Shown one piece after another: positions 1-8,090 of a stretch of DNA of 15,191 nucleotides. The first letter of the stretch is position 1. Every line of letters begins with the position of its first letter. This DNA comes from Larix sibirica. Its lineage: Eukaryota > Streptophyta > Pinopsida > Pinales > Pinaceae. The position numbers and the translations under genes were made by a program. The notes under the pieces are model-generated. The model saw only the letters and a program-made list of their open reading frames with translations, was not told the origin of the DNA and made no database searches. The DNA lies in contig NWUY0300078062.1 of NCBI GenBank assembly GCA_004151065.3, positions 1 through 15,191 of the forward strand, written 5' to 3'.

Positions 1-530
1 CAACTTTGTTGTTGTCAAGGATAAGCTGAAAAAAAAAGGAACATTGTTGAAGAGCCATATATTGCAATCATTAATATGCTTAATATATGAAGGAATGACA
101 AAATCATGTTATCCCACAACTCTTCACAAATACCCATGTGGAGGAAGTGAAGTAAATAGAGAGCTAATTTGCACAAAAGAACTTCCAAGAGTAAAGCATA
201 TAATGAACATGATAATCCCATAAAGGAAAAGACATGACATGATATATGAAATGATAGACAATCTGAAATATGAAATTGATTTTACACACAAATTCCTCAG
301 GCATTAAATTGATGAATTCCTTTTATGGTTTGATGAGTAGTGATCATCCTTTTGACATTCTGTTGGAAACAAGATCAACTGAATAATATTTTTTAAAATC
401 AACTAGACATATAACTCACATGCCTACCTTGACTTGTAGTTGTTCATCGACTATGGAATCAATTACCAATTTTGGAACCACTAATCAATCCTCTAGTGAA
501 TTGGTCGATACCAAAATCTCTTCATTTTAG
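1..530. other. Unassigned AT-rich sequence
   Basis: I see no recognisable gene, RNA or element terminus here. The longest open stretch, on the minus strand near the left edge, encodes a short leucine-rich peptide without any motif I know and is best read as chance. The stretch may be the more decayed 5' part of the copia relic that becomes readable from about position 531, but no integrase motif could be read. Confidence 0.4.
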
Positions 531-2044
531 AATACTTATGTACTCTGATGGGTTGCTAAGACAATTGAAGCTACTAAAACTGATGCAAGAGATATCAATG
601 ACACAATGAATACTAGAAGTGAGAAACAGTGTGGTAATGTTTTTCTAATGGCACATGTACTAGAGGCATGTGATTCAGATACATATGCACATGCACATGG
701 TTGACCTAAATGGGATAATTTTATGTCTAAAGAGTACCATTCATTGATAAAAAGTAAAACATGGGATTTAATTCCTTGATCATAAGGAAAAAATGAAAAA
801 TGTAGTGAAGTGTCTATGGGTCTACAAGACCAAATCCACACCTCATGGTGTTGTTGAAAGACATAAAGCTCATTTCGTTACAAAGGGTTTTTCTTAGCAA
901 TAAGGAATCAAATACACTGAAACCTTTCCCCTTGTTGCAAAGATGAATTATGGTTGGTTGATTCTTTCACTTGTTGCTCGACTTGAATCAAAGGTACATA
1001 AGATGGATGTCAAAAGTGCAATTCTTCATGGAGATATGACTTAAGAAATTTATATGACCATGAAATGTCTTTATTTTGAGAGGGATTTTAATCTTGTGTG
1101 TAGATTGAAGAAATCCTTGTATGGTTTGAAATATACCCCTATGGCTTGGTATGAAAATGTTGATCATTTCTTTATCAATCTTGGTTTTTAATGATGTTTA
1201 TCAAATCACAACCTTTGTATTTTACATGTAAATAGTGAAACATTAATTATTTCTGCTTTGTATGTAGATGATTCAGTCATTACTATAAGCAATGCCAATC
1301 TGATACTAGGTTTGAAGAAACAATTTATTGATACCTTTGAAATGATTGGTCTTTCTCTCTTACATTTCGTTTTGGGCATCCAAGTCTTACAAATGGATGA
1401 TGGTATATTTATTTCTCAAACTAAGTATGTAATGGATCTTTTATAAATATTCAAGATGGAATATTATAAAGCTTGTGCTACACCCTTTTATTCAAGAGTG
1501 AAATTGACCAAAGAATGTGATTTGTCAAAATTCAACACCACCCTCTATCAAAAACTAGTTGGTAGGATGATTTATTTAATTCACAATTAACTTGATATTT
1601 CCTTTGTTGTTAGTGTGATTTCTTGGTTTATGAAAGATCCATGAGAAAACCACTAGAAGGATGCAAAGAGAATTTTCCTCTATACCAAGGTGACTTATCG
1701 ACTTGGTACAAATTATTGTAGTAATACAACATACCCATTGGTTGAATATATTGATTTGGATTGGGTAGGGGATAGTCACTAATTTGAAGTCTGCATCTAG
1801 CTATGTTTTTCATCTTGGTTATGGACCCATGGTCTAGTTGTGTAGGAATCATAAGGTAGTATCTCGTTTGACCACCTAAGCTAAATATCATGGTGCGGTC
1901 AATATTGGCACATAGGAAGTATGGATTCGATAGCTGCTGGGAGAACTTGGTTTTTCAATCGATATAACAACTATAATCCTTTGTGATAAAAACATGCAAT
2001 ATAGGTTTTCAACAATCATGTTGCACATAGCAAGATGAATAACA

Positions 2045-2064
2045 TGGAGTTTCATGCTCATTAC
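2045..2064. repeat. Target-site duplication, left copy, of SINE
   Basis: This 20-bp sequence recurs at 2257-2276 with a single T/C difference. The pair brackets the SINE body. Removing one copy plus the body restores the copia RNase H reading (NNMEFHAHYL followed by W-Q/stop-L-V), which is direct evidence that this is the pre-insertion target. Confidence 0.88.
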
Positions 2065-2256
2065 CTTTTCTCGAGGAATAATCTCATGGAAAACCCTTTG
2101 AGTACTTCCCCATGATTCATGGATGGTAAATGGGGTAAACCATTGGCCCTGATTACAGAGACTAACTCCGAGGGATCAAGAGAGTCGAACCCATGACCTC
2201 CACAACTTTGGGGGAATATATCTCACGTCTAGCTCATGGCCACTTGAGCTAACCCT
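2065..2256 (-). mobile_element. tRNA-derived SINE inserted antisense in copia-1
   Basis: Read on the minus strand, this 192-bp insert begins AAGGGTTAGCTCAAGTGG. It has an RNA polymerase III A box TAGCTCAAGTGG (plus-strand 2240-2251) and a B box GGTTCGACTC (plus-strand 2182-2191), separated by 48 bases. This is the promoter layout of tRNA-derived SINEs. A tRNA-unrelated tail follows, ending CTCGAGAAAAG at 2065, with only a short A-rich 3' end. A 20-bp target-site duplication brackets it, as expected for LINE-mobilised retroposition. The element encodes no protein and would depend on a LINE enzyme in trans. It is not a tRNA gene: the acceptor and anticodon arms do not fold as a cloverleaf by eye. 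The specific SINE family is not identified. Confidence 0.85.
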
Positions 2257-2276
2257 TGGAGTTCCATGCTCATTAC
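2257..2276. repeat. Target-site duplication, right copy, of SINE
   Basis: This is the right copy of the 20-bp duplication, 19 of 20 identical to 2045-2064. The single mismatch suggests a moderately old insertion. The host frame resumes straight after it. Confidence 0.88.
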
Positions 2277-2474
2277 TTGTGGTAGTTGGTATAAGATAAC
2301 ATTGTGAAATTTATCTAGTGTGGAACTAATGATCAAATTGTTGATATATTTACAAAACTTTTATTACAAACTAAGTTTGTGAACCTTTGTGTTATGCTTA
2401 GGTTTTAGGAAGTTGAAATTATACGGGAGTGTGTAGAAGTAATTTCACCTCTTGAATATCTAGAGTGTTGTGCT

Positions 2475-2483
2475 AATGGGGAG
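2475..2483 (+). other. Polypurine tract of copia-1
   Basis: The purine run AATGGGGAG lies immediately before the TGTTGG start of the LTR. It would prime plus-strand DNA synthesis in reverse transcription. Its position directly upstream of an LTR and downstream of the pol end supports the call. Confidence 0.7.
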
Positions 2484-2973
2484 TGTTGGAACAACATTGA
2501 TTTTCTAATTAATCACAACGCTAGATATTCTTAATACAAATAGTCAATAGTCAACTAGAAGAGTGAACTAAATGTTTGACTAACAGATCAACTAAGGATT
2601 TGACTAGACGATCAACTAAGCATTCAAGTAGTCAAGACATTAGAACAAAACAATCAACTATGGCCCAAAACAAGGCTAAATTATGGAGCTCATTACGTGT
2701 TATTACCCAAGTATGCGGACTTGGTCTTCCTCACTTGAAGATAGTTTGTTACATCTTGGTGTTATAAAGGGATGTCCCTATGGGTTGATCTAAGTGTGTG
2801 GAATTTTTTTATGATTTCCTTATGTGATAGCATATGCCTCCTTAATGCATTTTGATTTATTTTTTGTTGTGCTATGCTAGATTGTGCTCAAGTGTTGTAA
2901 TAGTGTCTCTCGACACCACCTCTTCCTAGAATCATTATTTGCTTGATCTATCTAATTCCCTAATTATCCAACA
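2484..2973 (+). repeat. 3' LTR of copia-1 (490 bp)
   Basis: It starts TGTTGGAACAAC and ends ATTATCCAACA, giving a perfect 6-bp terminal inverted repeat (TGTTGG/CCAACA), the usual copia form. It sits directly after a polypurine tract and about 50 bp after the pol end, as expected of a 3' LTR. An internal TTATAAA lies at 2762-2768. The partner 5' LTR is not in the window, so the boundary rests on terminal motifs rather than on alignment of two copies. The five bases after the end are ATTCA; no matching left flank is available. Confidence 0.75.
2762..2768 (+). promoter_or_regulatory. Possible TATA box in copia-1 LTR
   Basis: TTATAAA lies 279 bp into the 490-bp LTR and is followed by a G-rich then T-rich stretch. 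The position suits a U3/R boundary, but the background is AT-rich, so this is only a candidate. Confidence 0.35.
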
Positions 2974-3021
2974 ATTCAAATCAATTAATAATTATTTTAT
3001 ATACAATTTGACCATTAAAAT

Positions 3022-3880
3022 TTATCTTCCCCAATCTTGAATCACTTTTACTTCTATTACTAATATTTTTCCGTTTTTTCTATGTATGCCATTAAATATG
3101 CCACACATTGGAATCTTTATTTGCAATGCTTGTTTTATTAACTTAGTTGATTGTTGGCTATCACATTTCATTATTTTACCAACATGTTCTTCATTGTATT
3201 TTTTAGTTACTTGTATGTCATTCCAATGTGTATTATTTACTTCCCTTGTCTTCTCTTGTACATTTTTTACTACCTCCTTCTCCTCCATGATTCTGCCCTT
3301 ATTTGCAATTGGATTTGGACATTGGAACTTGTTTACTTATGATTAGTTTCTACCATGTATCTATTTGATTCAATATATTTTAGGTGTATGTTTGTTTCTT
3401 AGACAAATGTCATCATCGCTAACTTCCAAACTATAGTTAAGACAACACTTTGATCTTATCTCCATGGAATCTCTAATCAAATCCCATATTTTTTATATCC
3501 ATAACATTGTATTATCATTCCCCATTTAACATTGCATTATCAATCCTCCTTTATCATCTCTATATACTAATGACTCCTCATTTGAAGAGTTGTGCATGCC
3601 ATTGTTGTTTCAATTATTATTTACATTCGTTTCTTTCCTCTACTTTCTCCCACAAAGTTGGCATCCTTATTTTTTTGTTTATCTATTATGTCTACAATTA
3701 GAGGTATGATGGTCATCTACTACACATATGTGACAACACTTTTGAAGCATTTGAATTTTTTATGCCCTTCTCTTCTACATTTTTTGCACCAAATTTATGT
3801 TTTGTTCTTTGATTAATATATTTCTCTCATTATTTTCATTAGTTGATCCTTCATTGCATCAATAGTTTTCATTATAGTTT
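3022..3880 (-). pseudogene. Gag-like relic with CCHC zinc knuckles
   Basis: On the minus strand a methionine- and lysine-rich stretch (MKTIDAMKDQLMKIMREIY) near 3870-3810 leads into two CX2CX4HX4C knuckles. Knuckle 1 at 3788-3747 reads C-KK-C-RREG-H-KKFK-C. Knuckle 2 at 3735-3694 reads C-HI-C-VVDD-H-HTSN-C. They lie in different frames, so a frameshift separates them. A possible third remnant near 3663-3622 keeps only the first CX2C, with a stop inside. Downstream is an 88-residue open stretch (3288-3022) rich in Lys and Glu, without a motif I recognise. Paired zinc knuckles bind RNA in retroelement Gag proteins and some LINE ORF1 proteins. No protease or RT follows before the copia-1 LTR, so the class is open; a gypsy-like Gag is my best guess. 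Confidence 0.55.
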
Positions 3881-4014
3881 TAACTATTTATAATCTTCAT
3901 TATGTTTTATTATAACGTTGATGTTTTTTTTCTCCTTAGGAAAAGTTTGTAATCTGATTGACAAGTCAAAAAATTACATTCTATAGATGCTTCAAAGGGA
4001 ATTCTTGTATTTTG

Positions 4015-4437
4015 TCAAGAGGACCAAAGCCTCCATATTTTCCATTTGTTATGTTTTACAATAAAAAGAGAAACAATGTTTGTTATAGAAATTTGTTGTT
4101 GATATATATCTAACCTTCAAAAAAAAGGTTGTGGTACACCTTATGAATCATGACTCGAAGTTCATTGTTAGTAAAATAAACATCTAAATTTAGTTGTTGC
4201 TTTAGGAAGCGAACCCATGATCTATCAAGAGGACCAAAGCCTCCATATTTTAAATTTGTTATGTTTTACAATAAAATGAGAACCCATGTTGGTTATATCA
4301 AATTGGCATTGTTATATCTCTAGTTAAACCTTGAAAAAAGAAGTGGTGGTGGTCCACCTACTTATCAGTCATGGTTCGAGATTCATTGTTAGTAAAAACC
4401 AGATAACACTTGCAGGTGAAAGGAAGATCTCATGTGA
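4015..4437. repeat. Two-copy tandem repeat, about 210 bp per unit
   Basis: Unit 1 runs 4015-4224 and unit 2 from 4225 to about 4437. Both open with TCAAGAGGACCAAAGCCTCC and share TTTGTTATGTTTTACAATAAAA, and later TTCATTGTTAGTAAAA. The first 50 or so bases are nearly identical; the rest has drifted with several small indels. The units contain no open frame. They lie between the gag-like relic and the RNase H relic, both minus-strand, so they could be part of an untranslated region or LTR of one of those elements. The opposite strand near 4206-4216 carries GGTTCGCTTCC, which resembles a pol III B box, but no A box is visible. Confidence 0.8.
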
Positions 4438-4439
4438 CC

Positions 4440-4850
4440 CATAGAACACCATATAGCCTACTGGAAATTAGTGGGGGGAGAGAAATTTGAAACTGCCCCA
4501 TTAAAAACCTCCCATATATGCTATCGTCCAAGGATTATTGATAGTCCTTGCTTAGATAAATCGCCATCTTGGGTGTTTCTCTATATATATGTGTGTTGGA
4601 AGGAAATGGCGGTGAAAAGGTATTTAAGAGTTTTAATTTCATCGAACACAGGCCATGGAGAGATATTGGCACATTCTTGTTGTCCTTTCATTATATTTAT
4701 GACCAATAAAGACTCACAGAATACTTGGACTTTGCAAGCACCTCTATCCCACACTAACTTGAGTTCCATCTTTATTGCCATCAATTCCGCCAAATTGTTT
4801 GAACCTCTACCTACAATGTTGATGTGTTATGGACCAATTATCCAAATAAA
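4440..4850 (-). pseudogene. RNase H (RVT_3-type) fragment of a retroelement
   Basis: A minus-strand open stretch (4793-4581) begins AELMAIKMELKLVWDRGACK and continues VQVFCESLLVINIMKG. It matches the plant RVT_3-type RNase H pattern: the AE(L/A) helix motif, a hydrophobic strand, then D/E-S-x-L-V-I-N. The catalytic Asp expected before SLLV is Glu here. The preceding in-frame residues NN before AEL are also typical. Downstream the frame breaks, and SKQGL can be read near 4535, which fits the family's C-terminal AD-LSK-G-L block. RNase H would remove RNA from RNA:DNA hybrids. Domains of this type occur at the 3' end of some plant LINEs and in some gypsy lineages. No adjoining RT is visible, so which one this is remains open. 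It is truncated on both sides. Confidence 0.62.
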
Positions 4851-4925
4851 TATAAAAAAGTCTCATTTCAATAATTCCATGCTTAAACCAAGTAAAAGAG
4901 TGAATGAACAAGAAGCCTCTTAGAA

Positions 4926-5097
4926 AGGGAAGCCTCCTATTATAATACATCAAATGCACAAGATGAGATTATTATTTAAATGAGTTTCATTGATGTATAT
5001 ATAAGAGATAAACAGGGCTATAATGCAATAGTTATAAGCTAATATAGATGTAATTAATGAAAATATAATGAATGAGGGTTATTGTCCCTCCCTTTCA
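4926..5097 (-). repeat. Possible LTR fragment and polypurine tract of the gypsy relic
   Basis: Just past the chromodomain remnant, the minus strand shows the purine run AAAGGGAGGGA (about 5098-5088) followed by AT-rich sequence. That sequence contains TATATATA-like bases near 4993-5003 and several AATAA-like runs. The order of pol end, purine tract and TATA-bearing AT-rich DNA is what a gypsy 3' end looks like. No TG/CA ends or second LTR copy can be shown, so this is tentative. The fragment gives way to the RNase H relic region below about 4926. Confidence 0.35.
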
Positions 5098-6079
5098 AAC
5101 CAACATGGACCTCAATGTTGATTAGTGGTGGATGCTCTTGTATGAAGAATTCATCTTCCTAAGTTTTATTCTCTATTGGCATTGTTTCCACTTTATGAGG
5201 TACACAAAATTTACTGGTTTTGTAGTTGTTTGATCCATGTTTCAATGATTGTTTGAAGTTGTAGTATGATTTTACCCTCTTTATCTAGCTCTACCAAAAT
5301 AGTATGAATTAGGATCCTATCATAGATTACCTTATTTAAACAAGAAACGTGAAAAAATGGATGTATACATGAAGACAAAGGCAAATCCAATCTATAATCC
5401 ATATTGTCAATTCTTTCTAACCCTTATAGGGACCAAAATACTTGGGTTTTAATTTATTGTCCTTATTTTGTTGCTTTAGGGACATATGTTTGTATGGTTG
5501 CGGCCTAAAAGATAGCCAATCTCCCACTTCAAAGTGTATTTCACTATGATGTTGATGTCATATGGCTAAGTTGTCCATCAATAATTGGAGAACCTCTTGT
5601 TGGTGCTCATTCTAATCCTCTCTAATTGAACCTTAGACTTCCATCTCATTTGTGATGTGATGGATGAAGGATGATACCCATAGAATGCCATAAATGAGGA
5701 CATTTTGGATTAAGAGTTGTACCACCACTTTTCCAAAATTAACCATTTCACCCATTCTCACTATTTATTTGACACAAAACAATAGAGATAACCTTCCAGT
5801 GATTTATTGGAAATCTCAGTTTCCCATCAGGTTGTGGATGGTAAGAGGATTTGCATACTAGATGAGTGCCCAAAAAATAAAATAAGATAGGCGAAAAATT
5901 ACTATTGAAAATGGGATCTCTGTTAGTTATAATAATCTTGGGTTTTCCATGTAGTTTTTGAATTTTTTTTCTTGAATGTTGTGGACACTCTACTTGCTCT
6001 ACAAGGATGAGAGAGTCATAAAAAATGGGCATTCCTTGTGAGTCAATTAACCACCACCATGATGAAATTATTCCCAAAT
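5098..6079 (-). pseudogene. Chromoviral Ty3-gypsy integrase and chromodomain relic
   Basis: This minus-strand relic is the 3' end of a gypsy pol. Near 6060-6030 FIMVVV can be read, a form of the integrase core's first strand, where the catalytic Asp codon is lost. From about 5960 it reads LHGKPKIIITNRDPIF, with the second catalytic Asp in NRDPIF, and then YHPQPDGK in place of the usual YHPQTDGQTE. The integrase C-terminus reads KPKYFGPYKG near 5440 and DLPLSSCIHPFFHVSCLNK near 5390-5340. From about 5200 to 5100, LIKWK, MPIE, then EDEFFIQEHPPLIN resemble the chromodomain that targets chromoviruses to heterochromatin, with its Trp changed to a stop. At least two frameshifts and several stops are present. 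Coding similarity ends exactly at the CACTA terminus at 6080; no continuation upstream is seen. Protease and RT are absent. Confidence 0.82.
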
Positions 6080-6373
6080 CACTACAAGGAAAAGGCTCTC
6101 AAGGGAGGTTATAGTGGAATCCCATAAAAGAAGAGCTTGAAAATTAATTTATAGCGGAGGTTTCCAGTGGAGGTGAGTGGGTGGAGGTTTTAGTGGATGT
6201 ATTTTTCGGTGTGCTTTATCACAAAAAGCATCGGTGCGTGTTTACACATAACACACCAATCCAACCAAAAATTCTATCCCACCACGCTAGAAAAACTATC
6301 AATAAAAAAAAATTAATTAAAAAACTTGTATTATTTTAATACCCCTAGCAGGGTGCATTAATGAATACGACAT

Positions 6374-6383
6374 GCACCGGTGC
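6374..6383. repeat. GCACCGGTGC palindrome, copy 1
   Basis: A perfect 10-bp palindrome extended by AT on the left and GT on the right. The same core recurs at 6590-6599. It joins two GGTGC motifs head to head, so it could bind a dimer of whatever reads the motif. Confidence 0.7.
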
Positions 6384-6501
6384 GTTTGAAAATAAACCCC
6401 TAGTGCATTAAATAGACAATAAAACACTGCTCTATCAATATACTTTTATTGACTGATCTCGCAAAATTTTGAAGACCAATAACCAGTGCGCTAGATATTC
6501 C

Positions 6502-6522
6502 ATATATATATATATATATATA
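6502..6522. repeat. AT dinucleotide microsatellite
   Basis: A pure run of alternating A and T, 21 bases long, in the non-coding GGTGC-rich region. Confidence 0.95.
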
Positions 6523-6587
6523 ATTTCATTGCAAAACCCATTATTTTTTGTTAAAAACCCTACTCTTCGATGTGTCCTAATTATTGG

Positions 6588-6601
6588 ACGCACCGGTGCG
6601 T
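6588..6601. repeat. ACGCACCGGTGCGT palindrome, copy 2
   Basis: A perfect 14-bp palindrome whose 10-bp core is identical to the one at 6374-6383. It is the longest exact inverted form of the GGTGC motif in the window. Confidence 0.75.
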
Positions 6602-6798
6602 GTTATTGTCGGTCGCACCAGAAAAGGGTTTAATAAAAAAAATGCGAGGTGAAACTCATTTTTACCCTCCTTAGTGTGTTTTGAGCCCATTTGCATCAAT
6701 GCTACACTTTACCCACTTGGACGCCCTGACATCCGTGGTCCACGTGGACACATTCTTCTCTCCTATTGGCTATTACTTCTAGTTTGAATTTTTTTAAA

Positions 6799-6831
6799 CG
6801 ATGGGAAAATTTTCAAATTTTCCATACATCG
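6799..6831. repeat. Inverted repeat able to form a hairpin
   Basis: CGATG at 6799-6803 pairs with CATCG at 6827-6831. GGAAAATTT at 6804-6812 pairs with AAATTTTCC at 6815-6823, leaving a two-base loop and a three-base bulge. It is not followed by a T run and is not a bacterial-type terminator. It may be structural DNA of the CACTA-like element. Confidence 0.6.
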
Positions 6832-6974
6832 CCAAGATGCCTCCCTGATGGTTCGTTCAACAGGTAAATTGATTCTTACTTCATAATTTAATTTTTTAGC
6901 AGATTAATTTTTACAACTGAGCTTAAATTTGTCCTATTTAAAAAAAAAAAATTAAAAATTTTGTGTGGTGCGTT

Positions 6975-6990
6975 CGAGCCTTTTGGCTCG
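6975..6990. repeat. Short perfect hairpin CGAGCC-TTTT-GGCTCG
   Basis: A 6-bp GC-rich stem with a four-base loop lies between two GGTGC motifs (6968-6972 and 7002-7006). The stem half CGAGCC recurs at about 7043-7048, again directly after GGTG, so the composite GGTGCG...CGAGCC is itself repeated. Confidence 0.6.
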
Positions 6991-7425
6991 CATCGACGAG
7001 CGGTGCACCTTGTAAATTTTTACAGGGCGTACTACGGATGGTGCGAGCCGAATGGATAGAATGCACAACCACACTGTAAAAATTTATATAAAAACATTGA
7101 AATGGAAATCAGTGCATTCAATATTGGAGAGCATCGGTTATCCGGTGCACTTAAATGTATCGAAGGAACCAGTTAACAATACCTAACAAATGAAAAAATA
7201 TTAAATTATACGGTGCTCCTAGGGCATTTCGGTGCACTGGTCTTGGTGCTCTTAAGTGCCATAGGTGCACTATGAACATATTATCATTCAACATTAACAT
7301 TTGTTAAACAACGATGCATTTTTTTAAGTCGACGCATCATTAACGTTGTGCTTACTTGAACTAAATGCACCAATAACTGAATAGGATAAATTGGAGTGCC
7401 AAAATACATAATTTTACGGTGCTCT

Positions 7426-8077
7426 TGTTAGAACATTTTACTCATCTAGACCTTAGGATATGCATCCTTTGCTTCCTATGTGGTCTAGACCATGGTAGTT
7501 AGCCTCCTAGAGAATAGGTTGTCCACTTCTTAATGGATAGACCACACATGCGCCTCATTTCCTTGTTTTGGGGAGTCAATACACCACCTTTTGATGCATT
7601 TATGATTGGAGGTGTCCTTCTTCCCTTTTTTAGGGGATAAGGATGGATCAAGGGGGCGCTCATGCATTGTATGTGGTTTTTTGGTCAAACTAGTTGTTAG
7701 TGGCCACCTATGATTGCTCCTTGAGCCAGCCACTGTCTTATTTTGGTCCAATCATGTTCTACCTTGGACCACTATACCATTCGTTACCATTAGCAAGGAG
7801 TTGGGATGCCACTTGTGCCATTTGGGGGTAAACTAGTCCAATGTAAGCCTACCACTTGGAGATTTTCTATTTCCTTTGGAGGCTCATGATTTTTTATCAA
7901 TCTAATATATTTGGATGGCCAACATATTGGCCAAGGTTAGATCAATAAAATCCCTTCAAAATTTACATGAGTTATTCAATTTCTGCAATTTTCTTCTCAT
8001 GCTTATGCATTCTTGTGAATACATTGTAAGGAATTGTTGTCTGCTTGTGAGATCCAACTGTGATAAAAAATTTAACA
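7426..8077 (+). repeat. 5' LTR of copia-2 (652 bp)
   Basis: It starts TGTTAGAACATTTTACTCAT and ends GATAAAAAATTTAACA, with a 5-bp TGTTA/TAACA inverted repeat. It aligns along its whole length with 12148-12795, which fixes both boundaries. Landmarks shared by the copies include GGGGGCGCTCATGCAT, TTTTTTGGTCAAACTAGTTG and ACATATTGGCCAAGG. A TAATATATTT at 7902-7911 is a weak TATA candidate; the other LTR has TGATATATTT there. Confidence 0.95.
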
Positions 8078-8090
8078 TGGTATCAAAGCC
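8078..8090 (+). other. Primer-binding site for initiator Met tRNA
   Basis: TGGTATCAAAGCC directly follows the LTR end. It is the standard plant copia primer site TGGTATCAGAGC, complementary to the 3' end of initiator tRNA-Met, with a single G-to-A change. It would start minus-strand DNA synthesis. Confidence 0.93.

Larger units (their letters stand above)
531..2432 (+). pseudogene. Copia-1 pol relic: reverse transcriptase and RNase H
   Basis: This is a decayed Ty1-copia polyprotein 3' half, the part that would copy element RNA into DNA. One frame (codons starting at 808, 841, 901 and so on) stays readable from about 808 to 2000, with isolated stops at 895, 901, 1042, 1441 and later. Visible RT signatures are FVTKGFS near 874, the ETFPLVAKM block near 919, SLYGLK near 1114, and the catalytic YVDD at 1261-1272 with both Asp present. 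The RNase H part shows DLDWVGD near 1755 and an AKYHGAV block near 1879 that corresponds to the family's AEYRGAV. The C-terminus reads IVDIFTKLLLQTKF near 2340, typical of copia pol ends. A SINE interrupts the RNase H part at 2065-2256. Integrase, gag and the 5' LTR are not recognisable, so the copy is 5'-truncated or decayed beyond reading. Family assignment is firm; the left boundary is approximate. Confidence 0.88.
6080..7425. mobile_element. CACTA-type transposon end with GGTGC-rich subterminal region
   Basis: The sequence starts CACTACAAGGAAAA at 6080, matching the canonical plant CACTA (En/Spm-like) terminus CACTACAAGAAAA apart from one base. Subterminal copies of AGTGGA/AGCGGAGGT follow at about 6112, 6152, 6165 and 6192, as these elements often show. 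From about 6200 to the copia-2 LTR the DNA is non-coding and carries many GGTGC or GCACC motifs in both orientations, which would suit transposase-binding subterminal repeats. No transposase frame is present and no matching right terminus (ending in TGTAGTG) is found before 7425, so the element is either non-autonomous or cut off by copia-2. The three bases before it, AAT, would be the target duplication if the right end were known. The left end is well supported; the extent is inferred. Confidence 0.6.

Noticed and set aside
536-841. A 101-codon minus-strand open frame
   Set aside because: It lies opposite the start of the copia-1 RT, where SLIKSKTWDLIP and KCLWVYKTKS are readable on the plus strand.
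2182-2251. A tRNA gene on the minus strand
   Set aside because: A and B boxes are present but no cloverleaf can be folded, and the whole 192-bp unit is bracketed by a target duplication, so a SINE explains it better.
3086-3346. Plus-strand open frames rich in Phe, Leu and Cys that look membrane-like
   Set aside because: Their T-rich codons are the complement of the Lys-rich gag-like minus strand. The hydrophobicity is a by-product.
4204-4216. A second SINE, from the B-box-like GGTTCGCTTCC on the minus strand
   Set aside because: The B box has a mismatch at a conserved base, no A box is found at a suitable distance, and no flanking duplication is seen.
4471-4923. A 150-codon plus-strand open frame
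   Set aside because: It lies opposite the RNase H relic, whose minus-strand frame has recognisable motifs. The plus-strand peptide shows none.
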